From: Litoditis marina
Lineage: Eukaryota > Nematoda > Chromadorea > Rhabditida > Rhabditidae
Reading direction: 5' to 3'
Assembly: GCA_964036275.1 (NCBI GenBank)
Contig: CAXIWQ010000162.1
Span: 1-64,000 of the forward strand
Length of the DNA: 64,000 nt
Part shown: piece by piece, positions 13,558-24,700 of the stretch
How positions within the stretch are numbered: position 1 is the stretch's first letter
Layout of the letters: the number at the start of each line of letters is the position of its first letter
Program-made: the position numbers and the translations under genes
Notes under the pieces: generated by a model
Told to the model about the DNA's origin: nothing
The model's input: only the letters and a program-made list of their open reading frames with translations
Database searches by the model: none

Positions 13558-14014
13558 ACTCAATATGAGGTGACAGTAGTGGCACTGTTCTTCAAGTCTG
13601 TTAGCTCAACCCAAAGGGAACTGTTGCTCCACCCTCCTTGCCGTCACTTCGAACGACTCAGGTGGCGCGTAGACGCCTCATGAAGTGTTAAGAAAGTAAT
13701 GAAAAGCCTGGCTCTTACCACTTCACTCACAGTTTCAATTTTTCACCTAATTGTATAATTTATGCGAGCACCGTCTCTCTTTCTTCCATTGTTGCTTTGG
13801 CCTAACTTTGACGTGAGTCGGTTTAGCCGCGGACAACAAGTCAGAATAAGATCGGGTGCTCTTGTACCTTGTTTTCAGTTGAGCCTCTTCAATAGCGCAT
13901 CTCTGTCTGCCGATGAAGGAGATGAACCAAATGATGTCCCGCCCTAAACATTGATCATCAATAAATTGATCAAACATCTCGTTCTGAACTTCTAGAAAAA
14001 TCTTGTGCTGATGA
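13558..14014. other. Spacer sequence without a recognised gene
   Basis: Relatively GC-rich for this locus, with no splice-framed exon or conserved motif. Two overlapping short frames on opposite strands at 13,747-13,977 look like chance. Confidence 0.45.
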
Positions 14015-14574
14015 TCGTTTCAAAAAAAACAATGAGAAATGAGTGTCAAAACTTGATACCTGACTATTTAATACTATTTTAAAGTGTTCAACTCTGAGAT
14101 TTTTACGTTTGTACATTACTGAAACGATATTTTGCAAGAAAAACTTCACTAGAACGAACGATTGGTATGAAACTAGAAAAATACCATAAAGTCACACTTA
14201 CGAAGTTTATGAAGTTGAGGTTTGAATCTATCGCACGTCTCTTTTGCGCCACTGAAAATAAAACAATTACTTACAATAATCTGAAAAACTTCAACAAATA
14301 CAAGATGAGAAACGATAGAGAATTAATCAAAAAGTTTGTTCTGTTTTAATTGTAAACTAGTTTGTATCAAAAAAGCCAATTGTTTGTAACAGTAAACTAG
14401 TTTGTATCATTAAAATATCGATTATATAAACAACGAATTATAAACAAGCAAAAACACAAAAAAAACTCTTGAACTCACCAGTTGAGATTCACGTTTGATT
14501 TTATAATACTAAGTGTGATCTACTGGTCAATTTAATACCCATATACGGTAAAGTTGTCGAATTAATAATGAAGT

Positions 14575-14904
14575 CTGAAGATTGGATTTCGAAATTTCGT
14601 TGAAATCCTCAATTCAATAGTTAGGATTTCACTCCCATGAGACTCAGTACAATCTGCCGGTCAGTTTGATACCCATTTAAGTAGCAGTTATTGAACTATT
14701 ATTAAACTCTGAAAATTTGATTTCGAAATTTCGTTGAAATCCCCAATTCAATAGTTAGGATTTCACTCCCATGAGACTCAGTACAATCTGCCGGTCAGTT
14801 TGATACCCATTTAAGTAGCAGTTGTTAAACTATTAATAAACTCTGAAGATTGGATTTCGAAATTTCGTTGAAATCCTCATTTCAATAGTTAGGATTTCAC
14901 TCCC
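14575..14904 (-). repeat. Satellite 1, inverted fragment
   Basis: About 2.5 monomers of satellite 1 in reverse orientation, part of the right arm of the inverted duplication. The fragment stops inside a monomer at cactccc, where unique sequence leading to the SET gene begins. Confidence 0.93.
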
Positions 14905-15157
14905 TATTCTGCTCGAGGTAAATATTAAATACTTGAATAACTATTTAAAAAATTTGGGTTATTGCTTATTTGCAGTTATACACACTATAGTCGAGATATA
15001 CTAACTTTCTTTGCTCTTCATCAATTTAAAATTTTGTGTCCGATGAATGAACTCAGTAGTCATTATTGAATAAAGTCAGTAGTCAGTAGCCGACACAAGT
15101 TCACTTTGTTTACCTTTTCACGAATTGAAGGTTTTCGAATGTAAACTATTTTTTAAG

Positions 15158-17145
15158 AGGACGGAATTGATGCGTCCATGGTTCAAGAATCTGATCCCAA
15201 TGATGTTCCCGGCACCAGCGGCTGCAATATGTATTCCCATCATTCACAAGGTGACGAAATGGATTCAGAATATCGACAAGGTAAATAATTGGTTTTGTAC
15301 TGTTTTAAAACAAATTGTCTGTTACTGATAGTTAAATTTGAATAATATAAAGCTATTCCAAAAACACATAATTGTATTTTAGATGCCTGGTACACGGCCT
15401 CCCAGATTGCTAGGTGTGATCCAGCAAATGTTCCTGGTCCGAACAGCACCGAAGTGAATCCACCACAAAGACAAGGTATAGATTCGGTTTTGTATTGTTT
15501 CAGAACATTTTTTTGTTACTGATAATTGAAGCTAAATATCATAAAGCAAAGCAAAAAAAGAAGAAGTTAGTTTCAGTTGCCAATTCAAATGAGTAATCAA
15601 TGTTTGAACAAAACTTGAAAGGGAAAAACGTTTTGAGAATCGAAGCCATCCCACGTGTTCTAAATTTTTTATTTGATCTGTTCCTCAGTTTTATTCTCAA
15701 AATTTCAGATTTGCTCCATGAGGCGAAAATGGTTGATCTCACAGAAGAATCAAGATTGAGGAGAAAAGAAATGAAAGACCTCAAATGTGGCTATCATCAA
15801 TTTGAAAATGGAGTGAAGGTGTGTGACATTTTTGTTGTATAGTATAATTTTGCCCGCTTCTTTTCCTGCAACAATATTAGCCTCATAATACATTTTGGTT
15901 TTGATATCGAAAATGTACAAAATATTGGAAATTCAACATCGGTTTTACAGTTACTGGAGTTGGCTCTTGCTGATTCTGAAGACAACGACCCGTACGAACT
16001 CGCTCCAATCAGTAAGAAGCACAAAGATCTTGCCGCACTACCTCATAAGAACATTCAACTGGCCTTGATACAACACATTTCGGCATACTGGCCATGCATA
16101 AGGCCGATGAACATCAAGGAGCGAACACTTACTACGAAACAAGCTGGATCTGGTTAGTGAAAAGAAAACTTGTTTGTTGAATATTTCAATATTAAGAGAG
16201 CTGTCAGTATAACTAGTAAATACAAAAAAATAACTATTAATTACGAAAACAGTCTTCTTTCTTTTTTCAAATGTAATTTTTGATCAATAATAATAGTGAG
16301 TCCTTACAATGAATTATTTAAGGTGTGGCGGCGACTTGTGACATTCCAAAAGGAAGCATCATCTGCTCCTACTATGGCCGTCAGATGTCATACGATGACA
16401 GAGACACGTGAGTTGATTCTTTCACACTTCATTTTCTAATTTTGACTGAATGAAATGGATTGGAAACAGATTTTTAAATTTTCTGATCACAATGTTAGCT
16501 CAATTTAGATACGAGTTTGGCGTCCTGCAGTCAAAGAAACTTCACATGGATGATTACAAGATTGAAGATGATCTCAACAAAGTGGCCATCTTTGGACACA
16601 CAGCGCTGGGAAAAAATCTTTCTCGAGGTGAGCACATGAACAAACTGCAAAATAGTAGTTTTCTGAAATCACCATGCCAAATTTATGAATAGTCGTGCAT
16701 CCCTCATTTATCCACCCAATTCATTTCATGCGTTACTCATCATTTTTAGAAGACGGAGACAGCTGTGTATTTCTTGGCCACCTCATGAATCACAGCAAGA
16801 TTCATTTCAACGCAAGAGTGATGAAAGAAAACGGTCCCAAGTCTGATCGTCATCGTTCAAGTAAGTTTCAGTACAAAACTTCTCACTCTTTGCTGACCAG
16901 TACCATAAAATAATTGAAGGTTTCTGTAAATTTGGAACCCTTCAAAAGGTTACAATTATGATTTGCAGAAAATCGATCTTAATGTGCATAACATTACTAC
17001 CAACTGGCAATTATAGATCCCTACTGGCAAGTGGTATTCCTGAAAGCCACTCGGGACATCAGAATGGGAGAAGAGGTGTTCTGGGATTATGGGAAGGCTT
17101 CGGATTTCCCCATACATCATGTATGCATTTGCATGAAATGCCAAG
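15158..17145 (+). CDS. SET-domain methyltransferase-like gene, exon block copy A
   Basis: Eight exons with consistent phase: 15158-15280, 15383-15475, 15709-15818, 15951-16152, 16323-16407, 16509-16627, 16750-16860 and 17017-17145. The likely start is ATG 15178; an upstream or trans-spliced leader exon is possible. The first three exons encode an acidic, low-complexity N-terminus. Exon 5 carries the SET N-motif (DIPKGSIICSYYGR). Exon 7 carries LMNHSK. Exon 8 carries ATRDIRMGEEVFWDYGK followed by CICMKC. In known SET enzymes these regions bind S-adenosylmethionine and lysine. The NHSK form and overall order recall the histone H4K20 monomethyltransferases PR-Set7/KMT5A, an assignment made from memory of the family. 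The last donor leaves phase 1 and can join exon 1 of copy B in frame. Substrate is inferred, not shown. Confidence 0.8.
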
Positions 17146-17315
17146 GTAAGAATGAGAATAACAGAAGGACTTCATGGCATTAATCAATTTTGTCCCAGAT
17201 ATGTTTAATCAACAATTTTAATTCGTCTCAGATATGTTTAATCAACAGTTTAACACACACGTTTGTTTACCTTTTCACGAATTGAAGGTTTTTCGAATGT
17301 AAACTATTTTTTAAG

Positions 17316-19304
17316 AGGACGGAATTGATGCGTCCATGGTTCAAGAATCTGATCCCAATGATGTTCCCGGCACCAGCGGCTGCAATATGTATTCCCATCA
17401 TTCACAAGGTGACGAAATGGATTCAGAATATCGACAAGGTAAATAATTGGTTTTGTACCGTTTTAAAACAAATTGTCTGTTACTGATAGTTAAATTTGAA
17501 TAATATAAAGCTATTCCAAAAACACATAATTGTATTTTAGATGCCTGGTACACGGCCTCCCAGATTGCTAGGTGTGATCCAGCAAATGTTCCTGGTCCGA
17601 ACAGCACCGAAGTGAATCCACCACAAAGACAAGGTATAGATTCGGTTTTGTATTGTTTCAGAACATTTTTTTTGTTACTGATAATTGAAGCTAAATATCA
17701 TAAAGCAAAGCAAAAAAAGAAGAAGTTAGTTTCAGTTGCCAATTCAAATGAGTAATCAATGTTTGAACAAAACTTGAAAGGGAAAAACGTTTTGAGAATC
17801 GAAGCCATCCCACGTGTTCTAAATTTTTTATTTGATCTGTTCCTCAGTTTTATTCTCAAAATTTCAGATTTGCTCCATGAGGCGAAAATGGTTGATCTCA
17901 CAGAAGAATCAAGATTGAGGAGAAAAGAAATGAAAGACCTCAAATGTGGCTATCATCAATTTGAAAATGGAGTGAAGGTGTGTGACATTTTTGGTTGTAT
18001 ACTATAATTTTGCCCGCTTCTTTTCCTGCAACAATATTAGCCTCATATACATTTTGGTTTTGATATCGAAAATGTACAAAATATTGGAAATTCAACATCG
18101 GTTTTACAGTTACTGGAGTTGGCTCTTGCTGATTCTGAAGACAACGACCCGTACGAACTCGCTCCAATCAGTAAGAAGCACAAAGATCTTGCCGCACTAC
18201 CTCATAAGAACATTCAACTGGCCTTGATACAACACATTTCGGCATACTGGCCATGCATAAGGCCGATGAACATCAAGGAGCGAACACTTACTACGAAACA
18301 AGCTGGATCTGGTTAGTGAAAAGAAAACTTGTTTGTTGAATATTTCAATATTAAGAGAGCTGTCAGTATAACTAGTAAATACAAAAAAATAACTATTAAT
18401 TACGAAAAACAGTCTTCTTTCTTTTTCAAATGTAATTTTTGATCAATAATAATAGTGAGTCCTTACAATGAATTATTTAAGGTGTGGCGGCGACTTGTGA
18501 CATTCCAAAAGGAAGCATCATCTGCTCCTACTATGGCCGTCAGATGTCATACGATGACAGAGACACGTGAGTTGATTCTTTCACACTTCATTTTCTAATT
18601 TTGACTGAATGAAATGGATTGGAAACAGATTTTTAAATTTTCTGATCACAATGTTAGCTCAATTTAGATACGAGTTTGGCGTCCTGCAGTCAAAGAAACT
18701 TCACATGGATGATTACAAGATTGAAGATGATCTCAACAAAGTGGCCATCTTTGGACACACAGCGCTGGGAAAAAATCTTTCTCGAGGTGAGCACATGAAC
18801 AAACTGCAAAATAGTAGTTTCTGAAATCACCATGCCAAATTTATGAATAGTCGTGCATCCCTCATTTATCCACCCAATTCATTTCATGCGTTACTCATCA
18901 TTTTTAGAAGACGGAGACAGCTGTGTATTTCTTGGCCACCTCATGAATCACAGCAAGATTCATTTCAACGCAAGAGTGATGAAAGAAAACGGTCCCAAGT
19001 CTGATCGTCATCGTTCAAGTAAGTTTCAGTACAAAACTTCTCACTCTTTGCTGACCAGTACCATAAAATAATTTGAAGGTTTCTGTAAATTTGGAACCCT
19101 TCAAAAGGTTACATTTATGATTTGCAGAAAATCGATCTTTAATGTGCATAACATTACTACCAACTGGCAATTATAGATCCCTACTGGCAAGTGGTATTCC
19201 TGAAAGCCACTCGGGACATCAGAATGGGAGAAGAGGTGTTCTGGGATTATGGGAAGGCTTCGGATTTCCCATACATCATGTATGCATTTGCATGAAATGC
19301 CAAG
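17316..19304 (+). CDS. SET-domain gene, exon block copy B, with frameshift in last block exon
   Basis: Same eight exons as copy A: 17316-17438, 17541-17633, 17868-17977, 18110-18311, 18482-18566, 18668-18786, 18908-19018 and 19177-19304. Motifs and splice signals match copy A up to the GEEVFWDYGK motif. In the last exon, copy A reads ggatttccccatac and copy B reads ggatttcccatac. This one-base loss shifts the frame and produces a stop before the CxCxxC cysteines, so copy B as assembled cannot read through into the downstream post-SET exon. It may be a decaying copy or an assembly error in a C run. In position, it is the copy directly attached to the 3' exons. Confidence 0.75.
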
Positions 19305-19441
19305 GTAAGAATGAGAATAACAGAAGGACTTCATGGCATTAATCAATTTTGTCCCAGATATGTTTAATCAACAATTTTAATTCGTCTCAGATATGTTTAA
19401 TCAACAGTTTAACACAAGTTGAAATGTATCGTGTTTTTAAG

Positions 19442-20162
19442 GACGTTGTCACTGCGGGAATTGCAGAGGAAACACCTTCCACAACAAAAACCCGAGGGAG
19501 ACTATGGAGGCCTTGCTGGAAAACTACAGCAAAGACAATGTAAGTTTGTAAATACGTCGACTTTGTGTCGAGTTAATAATATGTTCCCGTCACCAAGAGA
19601 TGTAGTAAATAATAGTTCCAAGTGCACAATCACATATTTATTTTGACATTGATTTAAGCAGTAGTTTGTCTGACTTAACAATAATATAACACTGAATAGA
19701 ACATCACGTCAAACGTGTATCAATCAAATTGACCAAAACTGTAGCTGAAGCTGACACCACTTGTGTATGCAAAACTTGAATTTATTAGTTCCGACTGAAA
19801 TTCACACAGTATCATGGATCAATCTGTTATCCAATTTTCATTTTGCAGGGAACGGTTTACGCAAGGAAACCTCACCAAACCATGGCTAAAACTCTGCGAG
19901 GATTGTGTGCCGCAACTTTTCAAGGAACGGATCTGTCTCCAGTAAGTTTATTGAACTATTCACATACAAGAGCGAACGTAAGAAAGTCAATTGTTGTTGA
20001 TTATTTCATTAAATCTACTCAGATTCCAATGAGCTAACTATTATCGTTAAATACACTCGGCCTTTCAAAACACTCAAATTATTCTACGGGCAATTGCAGG
20101 AGAAGGAAGACAAACTACTGACATATCTCCAGAAGACATTGACAACGACTGCGAACAGTTGA
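19442..20162 (+). CDS. 3' exons of the SET-domain gene (post-SET segment and tail)
   Basis: Exons at 19442-19539, 19849-19941 and 20100-20162. The first continues from either copy's ...KCQ in phase and encodes GRCHCGNCRGN. With the CICMKC of the previous exon this gives a cysteine-rich post-SET-like segment, which in SET enzymes usually binds zinc next to the active site. Following the splice phase strictly, the frame runs through the 93-nt exon and ends at TGA 20160-20162. Another frame in the last exon (from about 20,101 to a donor at 20,254) is also open and protein-like, so the true C-terminus is uncertain: a shifted splice site or an indel could select it. This region is single-copy. Confidence 0.6.
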
Positions 20163-21762
20163 CGCGCTTCCGTAAGAAAGCAGCCAAAACAGGAGGCGTG
20201 CCATCGGATGGGTTTTTCAACTTGTTCATCCAGAAGACAGGAGCAAATCCGAAGGTTTGTTGTGTCATAACTAGATTTGACAATAAGGAACGAGATTTGG
20301 TAGAGGTGTTTCGCGTATTCGATATTTTCAGTAACTACTTAATAGCTCTCACAACTAATAATTAACCAACTTTTGAAGAGAAAAGTGGTTTAGAATTAGT
20401 GTCAAACCAATTTGGAAGGGTACCGTTCACTGGGCAGAAATTTCTACCGAAGTGCAATTTTTTTAGGTTCTTCTGTGCAGGTCAGGCTTTGTTGTTTCAT
20501 AAACTAAATTTCCAGCTCATTGTGACTGGTCTTGCCGTATGGTTGAAGAACACTGTTATTGTTCTTTCGTCGAATGAAGGCCTGAGTTTCATCAGTCGAC
20601 AGCTCAGGATGCAGCCCCTGACGAGTTCGTTTTGATTCAGGCAGGTGTAGCCTATCGTTTAGTGCTAGCTGTAGATGCGTGTACATCTACTCTGTGCGTA
20701 CCGTTAAATACAGCCTGATTGACTTGTTATTTCATGAAACTATATTTTATATTATTTGATCTTTCTGAATGAGTAATTGATATGCTACTTTATCTCGATT
20801 AGTTATTGTTCTTGTATGAATCATTAAATGTTATTGTGTGATTACTGTCCACGTAAGGTGAATGTTGTTGTCTTATTAAAATAAGTGAAGGAGTTTTTCG
20901 AGTATAGAACGACGTGTCTTATGCTCTTGTGCAAATTTATCTGAATTCATTATTGTTTGAGTGTTCACAAATGTTTGTTGTGATTTCTGTTGAGTGGTTA
21001 CTAATCACTTTGTTCAGATTGATTATTTGTTCATACATGTACAGATTTTTCAAGTGTTGAATAATGTTTGAAATGAAAATACTTAACCTCGGCGTTTTTT
21101 TTCAAGTTTGAGACATTAAGATGCTTAGATCTACAATATTCGATATCTGTTTCATTCCGAATCTGAACGCAAGTGTTGAAAAAGCATACGAGAAATTGTT
21201 TTCAAGCATACAAATGTGTTGTAGCCAATTTAATGGTTTCAAGCTGTCCAAACTGCCTTTTGGTCGAATATGAGTATATTTCATGTTCAACTAAGATATT
21301 CCAGCTATAAGAAACCTTGGAATCATTAGTTTGGCTAAAATCTTCACAGTATTATTTGTTTTACCCCAATAAAACCTTTAACCAAGTTCTGGCCAATATA
21401 ATGACTTCAAAGTGTCAAAACACCCCTTGTCAGCTCCCAGGGTTCACACAACATACACTGCTCTACAAAATATCCAAGAATCAGCCAAAATGACTATGTA
21501 GCACAATAGCTTAACACTCAAACATATATTTTCCAGACCAAAACCCAGTTGTGGCTCTGGCCTAGCCAACACAATAATGTCGTTTTCAATACCGATACCT
21601 CCCCATAAGGTGTCAATACTGTATTATGTCACTCTACCAGGAACACTACGTTTAGGCTACTCTCTCAGCATCAAGCATCGATTCAGCATGTAAACCCAGA
21701 ATGGGAAGTCCACATAACTTACCTGAATAACTCCCAACTATATTTTTTTCTGTTATAATCAC
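20163..21762. other. Intergenic, no gene recognised
   Basis: AT-rich sequence between the SET gene and satellite 2. Short open frames at 20,399-20,686 on both strands overlap each other and lack recognisable motifs or splice-phase support. Part of the 5' end may be 3' UTR of the SET gene. No terminal repeats or RNA genes were noticed. Confidence 0.5.
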
Positions 21763-24700
21763 TGTATAATGATTATACAACACCTTCTGAAACAAACAGT
21801 TCGGAACGAGAAGAGGTTTGTATAATGATTATACAACATCTTTTGAAACAGTTCGGAACGAGAAGAGGTTTGTATAATGATTATACAACACCTTCTGAAA
21901 CAGTTCAGAACGAGAAGAGGTTTGTATAATGATTATACAACACCTTCTGAAACAGTTCGGAACGAGAAGAGGTTTGTATAATGATTATACAACACCTTCT
22001 GAAACAGTTCGGAACGAGAAGAGGTTTGTATAATGATTATACAACACCTTCTGAAACAATTGGGAGGGAAAAGAGGTTTGTATAATGATTATACAACACC
22101 TTCTGCACCTATTCGGAACGAGAAGAGGTTTGTATAATGATTATACAACATCTTCTGAAACAGTTCGGAACGAGAAGAGGTTTGTATAATGATTATACAA
22201 CACCTTCTGAGTACCTATTCGGAACGAGAAGAGGTTTGTATAATGATTATACAACACCTTCTGTACCTATTCGGAACGAGAAGAGGTTTGTATAATTATT
22301 ATACAACACCTTCTGAAACAGTTCGGAACGAGAAGAGGTTTGTATAATGATTATACAACACCTTCTGTACCTATCCGGAACGAGAAGAGGTTTGTATAAT
22401 GATCATACAGCACCTTCTGAAACAGTTGGGAGGGAAAAGAGGTTTGTATAATAATTATACAACACCTTCTGAAACAGTTCGGAACGAGAAGAGGTTTGTA
22501 TAATGATTATACAACACCTTCTGAAACAGTTCGGAACGAGAAGAGGTTTGTATAATGATTATACAACACCTTCTGAAACAGTTCGGAACGAGAAGAGGTT
22601 TGTATAATGATTATACAACACCTTCTGAAACAGTTGGGAGGGAAAAGAGGTTTGTATAATGATTATACAACACCTTCTGAAACAAACAGTTCGGAACGAG
22701 AAGAGGTTTGTATAATGATTACACAACACCTTCTGAAACAGTTCGGAACGAGAAGAGGTTTGTATAATGATTATACAACATCTTCTGTACCTATTCGGAA
22801 CGAGAAGAGGTTTGTATAATGATTATACAACACCTTCTGTACCTATTCGGAACGAGAAGAGGTTTGTATAATGATTATACAACACCTTCTAAAACAGTTC
22901 GGAACGAGAAGAGGTTTGTATAATGATTATACAACACCTTCTGAAACAGTTCGGAACGAGAAGAGGTTTGTATAATGATTATACAACACCTTCTGAAACA
23001 GTTGGGAGGGAAAAGAGGTTTGTATAATGATTATACAACACCTTCTGAAACAGTTGGGAGGGAAAAGAGGTTTGTATAATAATTATACAACACCTTCTGA
23101 AACAGCTCGGAACGAGAAGAGGTTTGTATAATGATTATACAACACCTTCTGAAACAGTTCGGAACGAGAAGAGGTTTGTATAATGATTATACAACACCTT
23201 CTAAAACAGTTCGGAACGAGAAGAGGTTTGTATAATGATTATACAACACCTTCTGAAACAGTTGGGAGGGAAAAGAGGTTTGTATAATGATTATACAACA
23301 CCTTCTGAAACAAACAGTTCGGAACGAGAAGAGGTTTGTATAATGATTACACAACACCTTCTGAAACAGTTCGGAACGAGAAGAGGTTTGTATAATGATT
23401 ATACAACATCTTCTGTACCTATTCGGAACGAGAAGAGGTTTGTATAATGATTATACAACACCTTCTGTACCTATTCGGAACGAGAAGAGGTTTGTATAAT
23501 GATTATACAACACCTTCTAAAACAGTTCGGAACGAGAAGAGGTTTGTATAATGATTATACAACATCTTTGAAACAGTTCGGAACGAGAAGAGGTTTGTAT
23601 AATGATTATACAACACCTTCTGAAACAGTTCAGAACGAGAAGAGGTTTGTATAATGATTATACAACACCTTCTGAAACAGTTCGGAACGAGAAGAGGTTT
23701 GTATAATGATTATACAACACCTTCTGAAACAGTTCGGAACGAGAAGAGGTTTGTATAATGATTATACAACACCTTCTGAAACAGTTGGGAGGGAAAAGAG
23801 GTTTGTATAATGATTAGACAACACCTTCTGCACCTATTCGGAACGAGAAGAGGTTTGTATAATGATTATACAACACCTTCTGAAACAGTTCGGAACGAGA
23901 AGAGGTTTGTATAATGATTATACAACACCTTCTGTACCTATTCGGAACGAGAAGAGGTTTGTATAATTATTATACAACACCTTCTGAAACAGTTCGGAAC
24001 GAGAAGAGGTTTGTATAATGATTATACAACACCTTCTGAAACAGTTCGGAACGAGAAGAGGTTTGTATAATGATTATACAACATCTTCTGAAACAGTTCG
24101 GAACGAGAAGAGGTTTGTATAATGATTACACAACACCTTCTAAAACAGTTCGGAACGAGAAGAGGTTTGTATAATTATTATACAACACCTTCTGAAACAG
24201 TTCGGAACGAGAAGAGGTTTGTATAATGATTATACAACACCTTCTGAAACAGTTCGGAACGAGAAGAGGTTTGTATAATGATTATACAACACCTTCTGAA
24301 ACAGTTGGGAGGGAAAAGAGGTTTGTATAATGATTATACAACACCTTCTGTACCTATCCGGAACGAGAAGAGGTTTGTATAATGATTATACAACACCTTC
24401 TGAAACAGTTGGGAGGGAAAAGAGGTTTGTATAATAATTATACAACACCTTCTGAAACAGTTCGGAACGAGAAGAGGTTTGTATAATGATTATACAACAC
24501 CTTCTGAAACAGTTCGGAACGAGAAGAGGTTTGTATAATGATTATACAACACCTTCTGAAACAGTTCGGAACGAGAAGAGGTTTGTATAATGATTATACA
24601 ACACCTTCTGAAACAGTTGGGAGGGAAAAGAGGTTTGTATAATGATTATACAACACCTTCTGAAACAAACAGTTCGGAACGAGAAGAGGTTTTTATAATG

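Larger units (their letters stand above)
11635..14904. repeat. Large inverted duplication: arms 11635-12530 and 14015-14904
   Basis: The sequence from 11,635 to 12,530 reappears as its reverse complement from 14,904 down to 14,015. Arms are about 890 bp and look ~99% identical (I noticed one substitution and a few small indels). The spacer is ~1,484 bp. The arms include about 330 bp of satellite 1 plus ~560 bp of unique sequence, so the satellite/unique junction itself has been duplicated in inverted orientation. The unique arm sequence contains repeated gatacaaactagttta motifs. No convincing gene was found in the arms. Confidence 0.93.
15105..19416 (+). repeat. Tandem duplication of a 2.16-kb genic segment
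   Basis: Unit 1 is 15,105-17,261 and unit 2 is 17,262-19,416. The period is 2,157 bp and the copies are near-identical, with only scattered single-base differences and small indels, mostly in homopolymers or introns. The unit starts at tttgtttaccttttcacg and ends after the motif gatatgtttaatcaac, itself present twice. Each unit carries the same eight exons of a SET-domain gene. Confidence 0.95.

Noticed and set aside
13747..13977. Overlapping 61- and 76-codon ORFs on opposite strands
   Set aside because: Mutually overlapping, with no motif or splice-phase support.
11966..14574. Autonomous TIR DNA transposon
   Set aside because: The arms extend outward into satellite 1 and no transposase or target duplication is visible. 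An inverted duplication explains it better.
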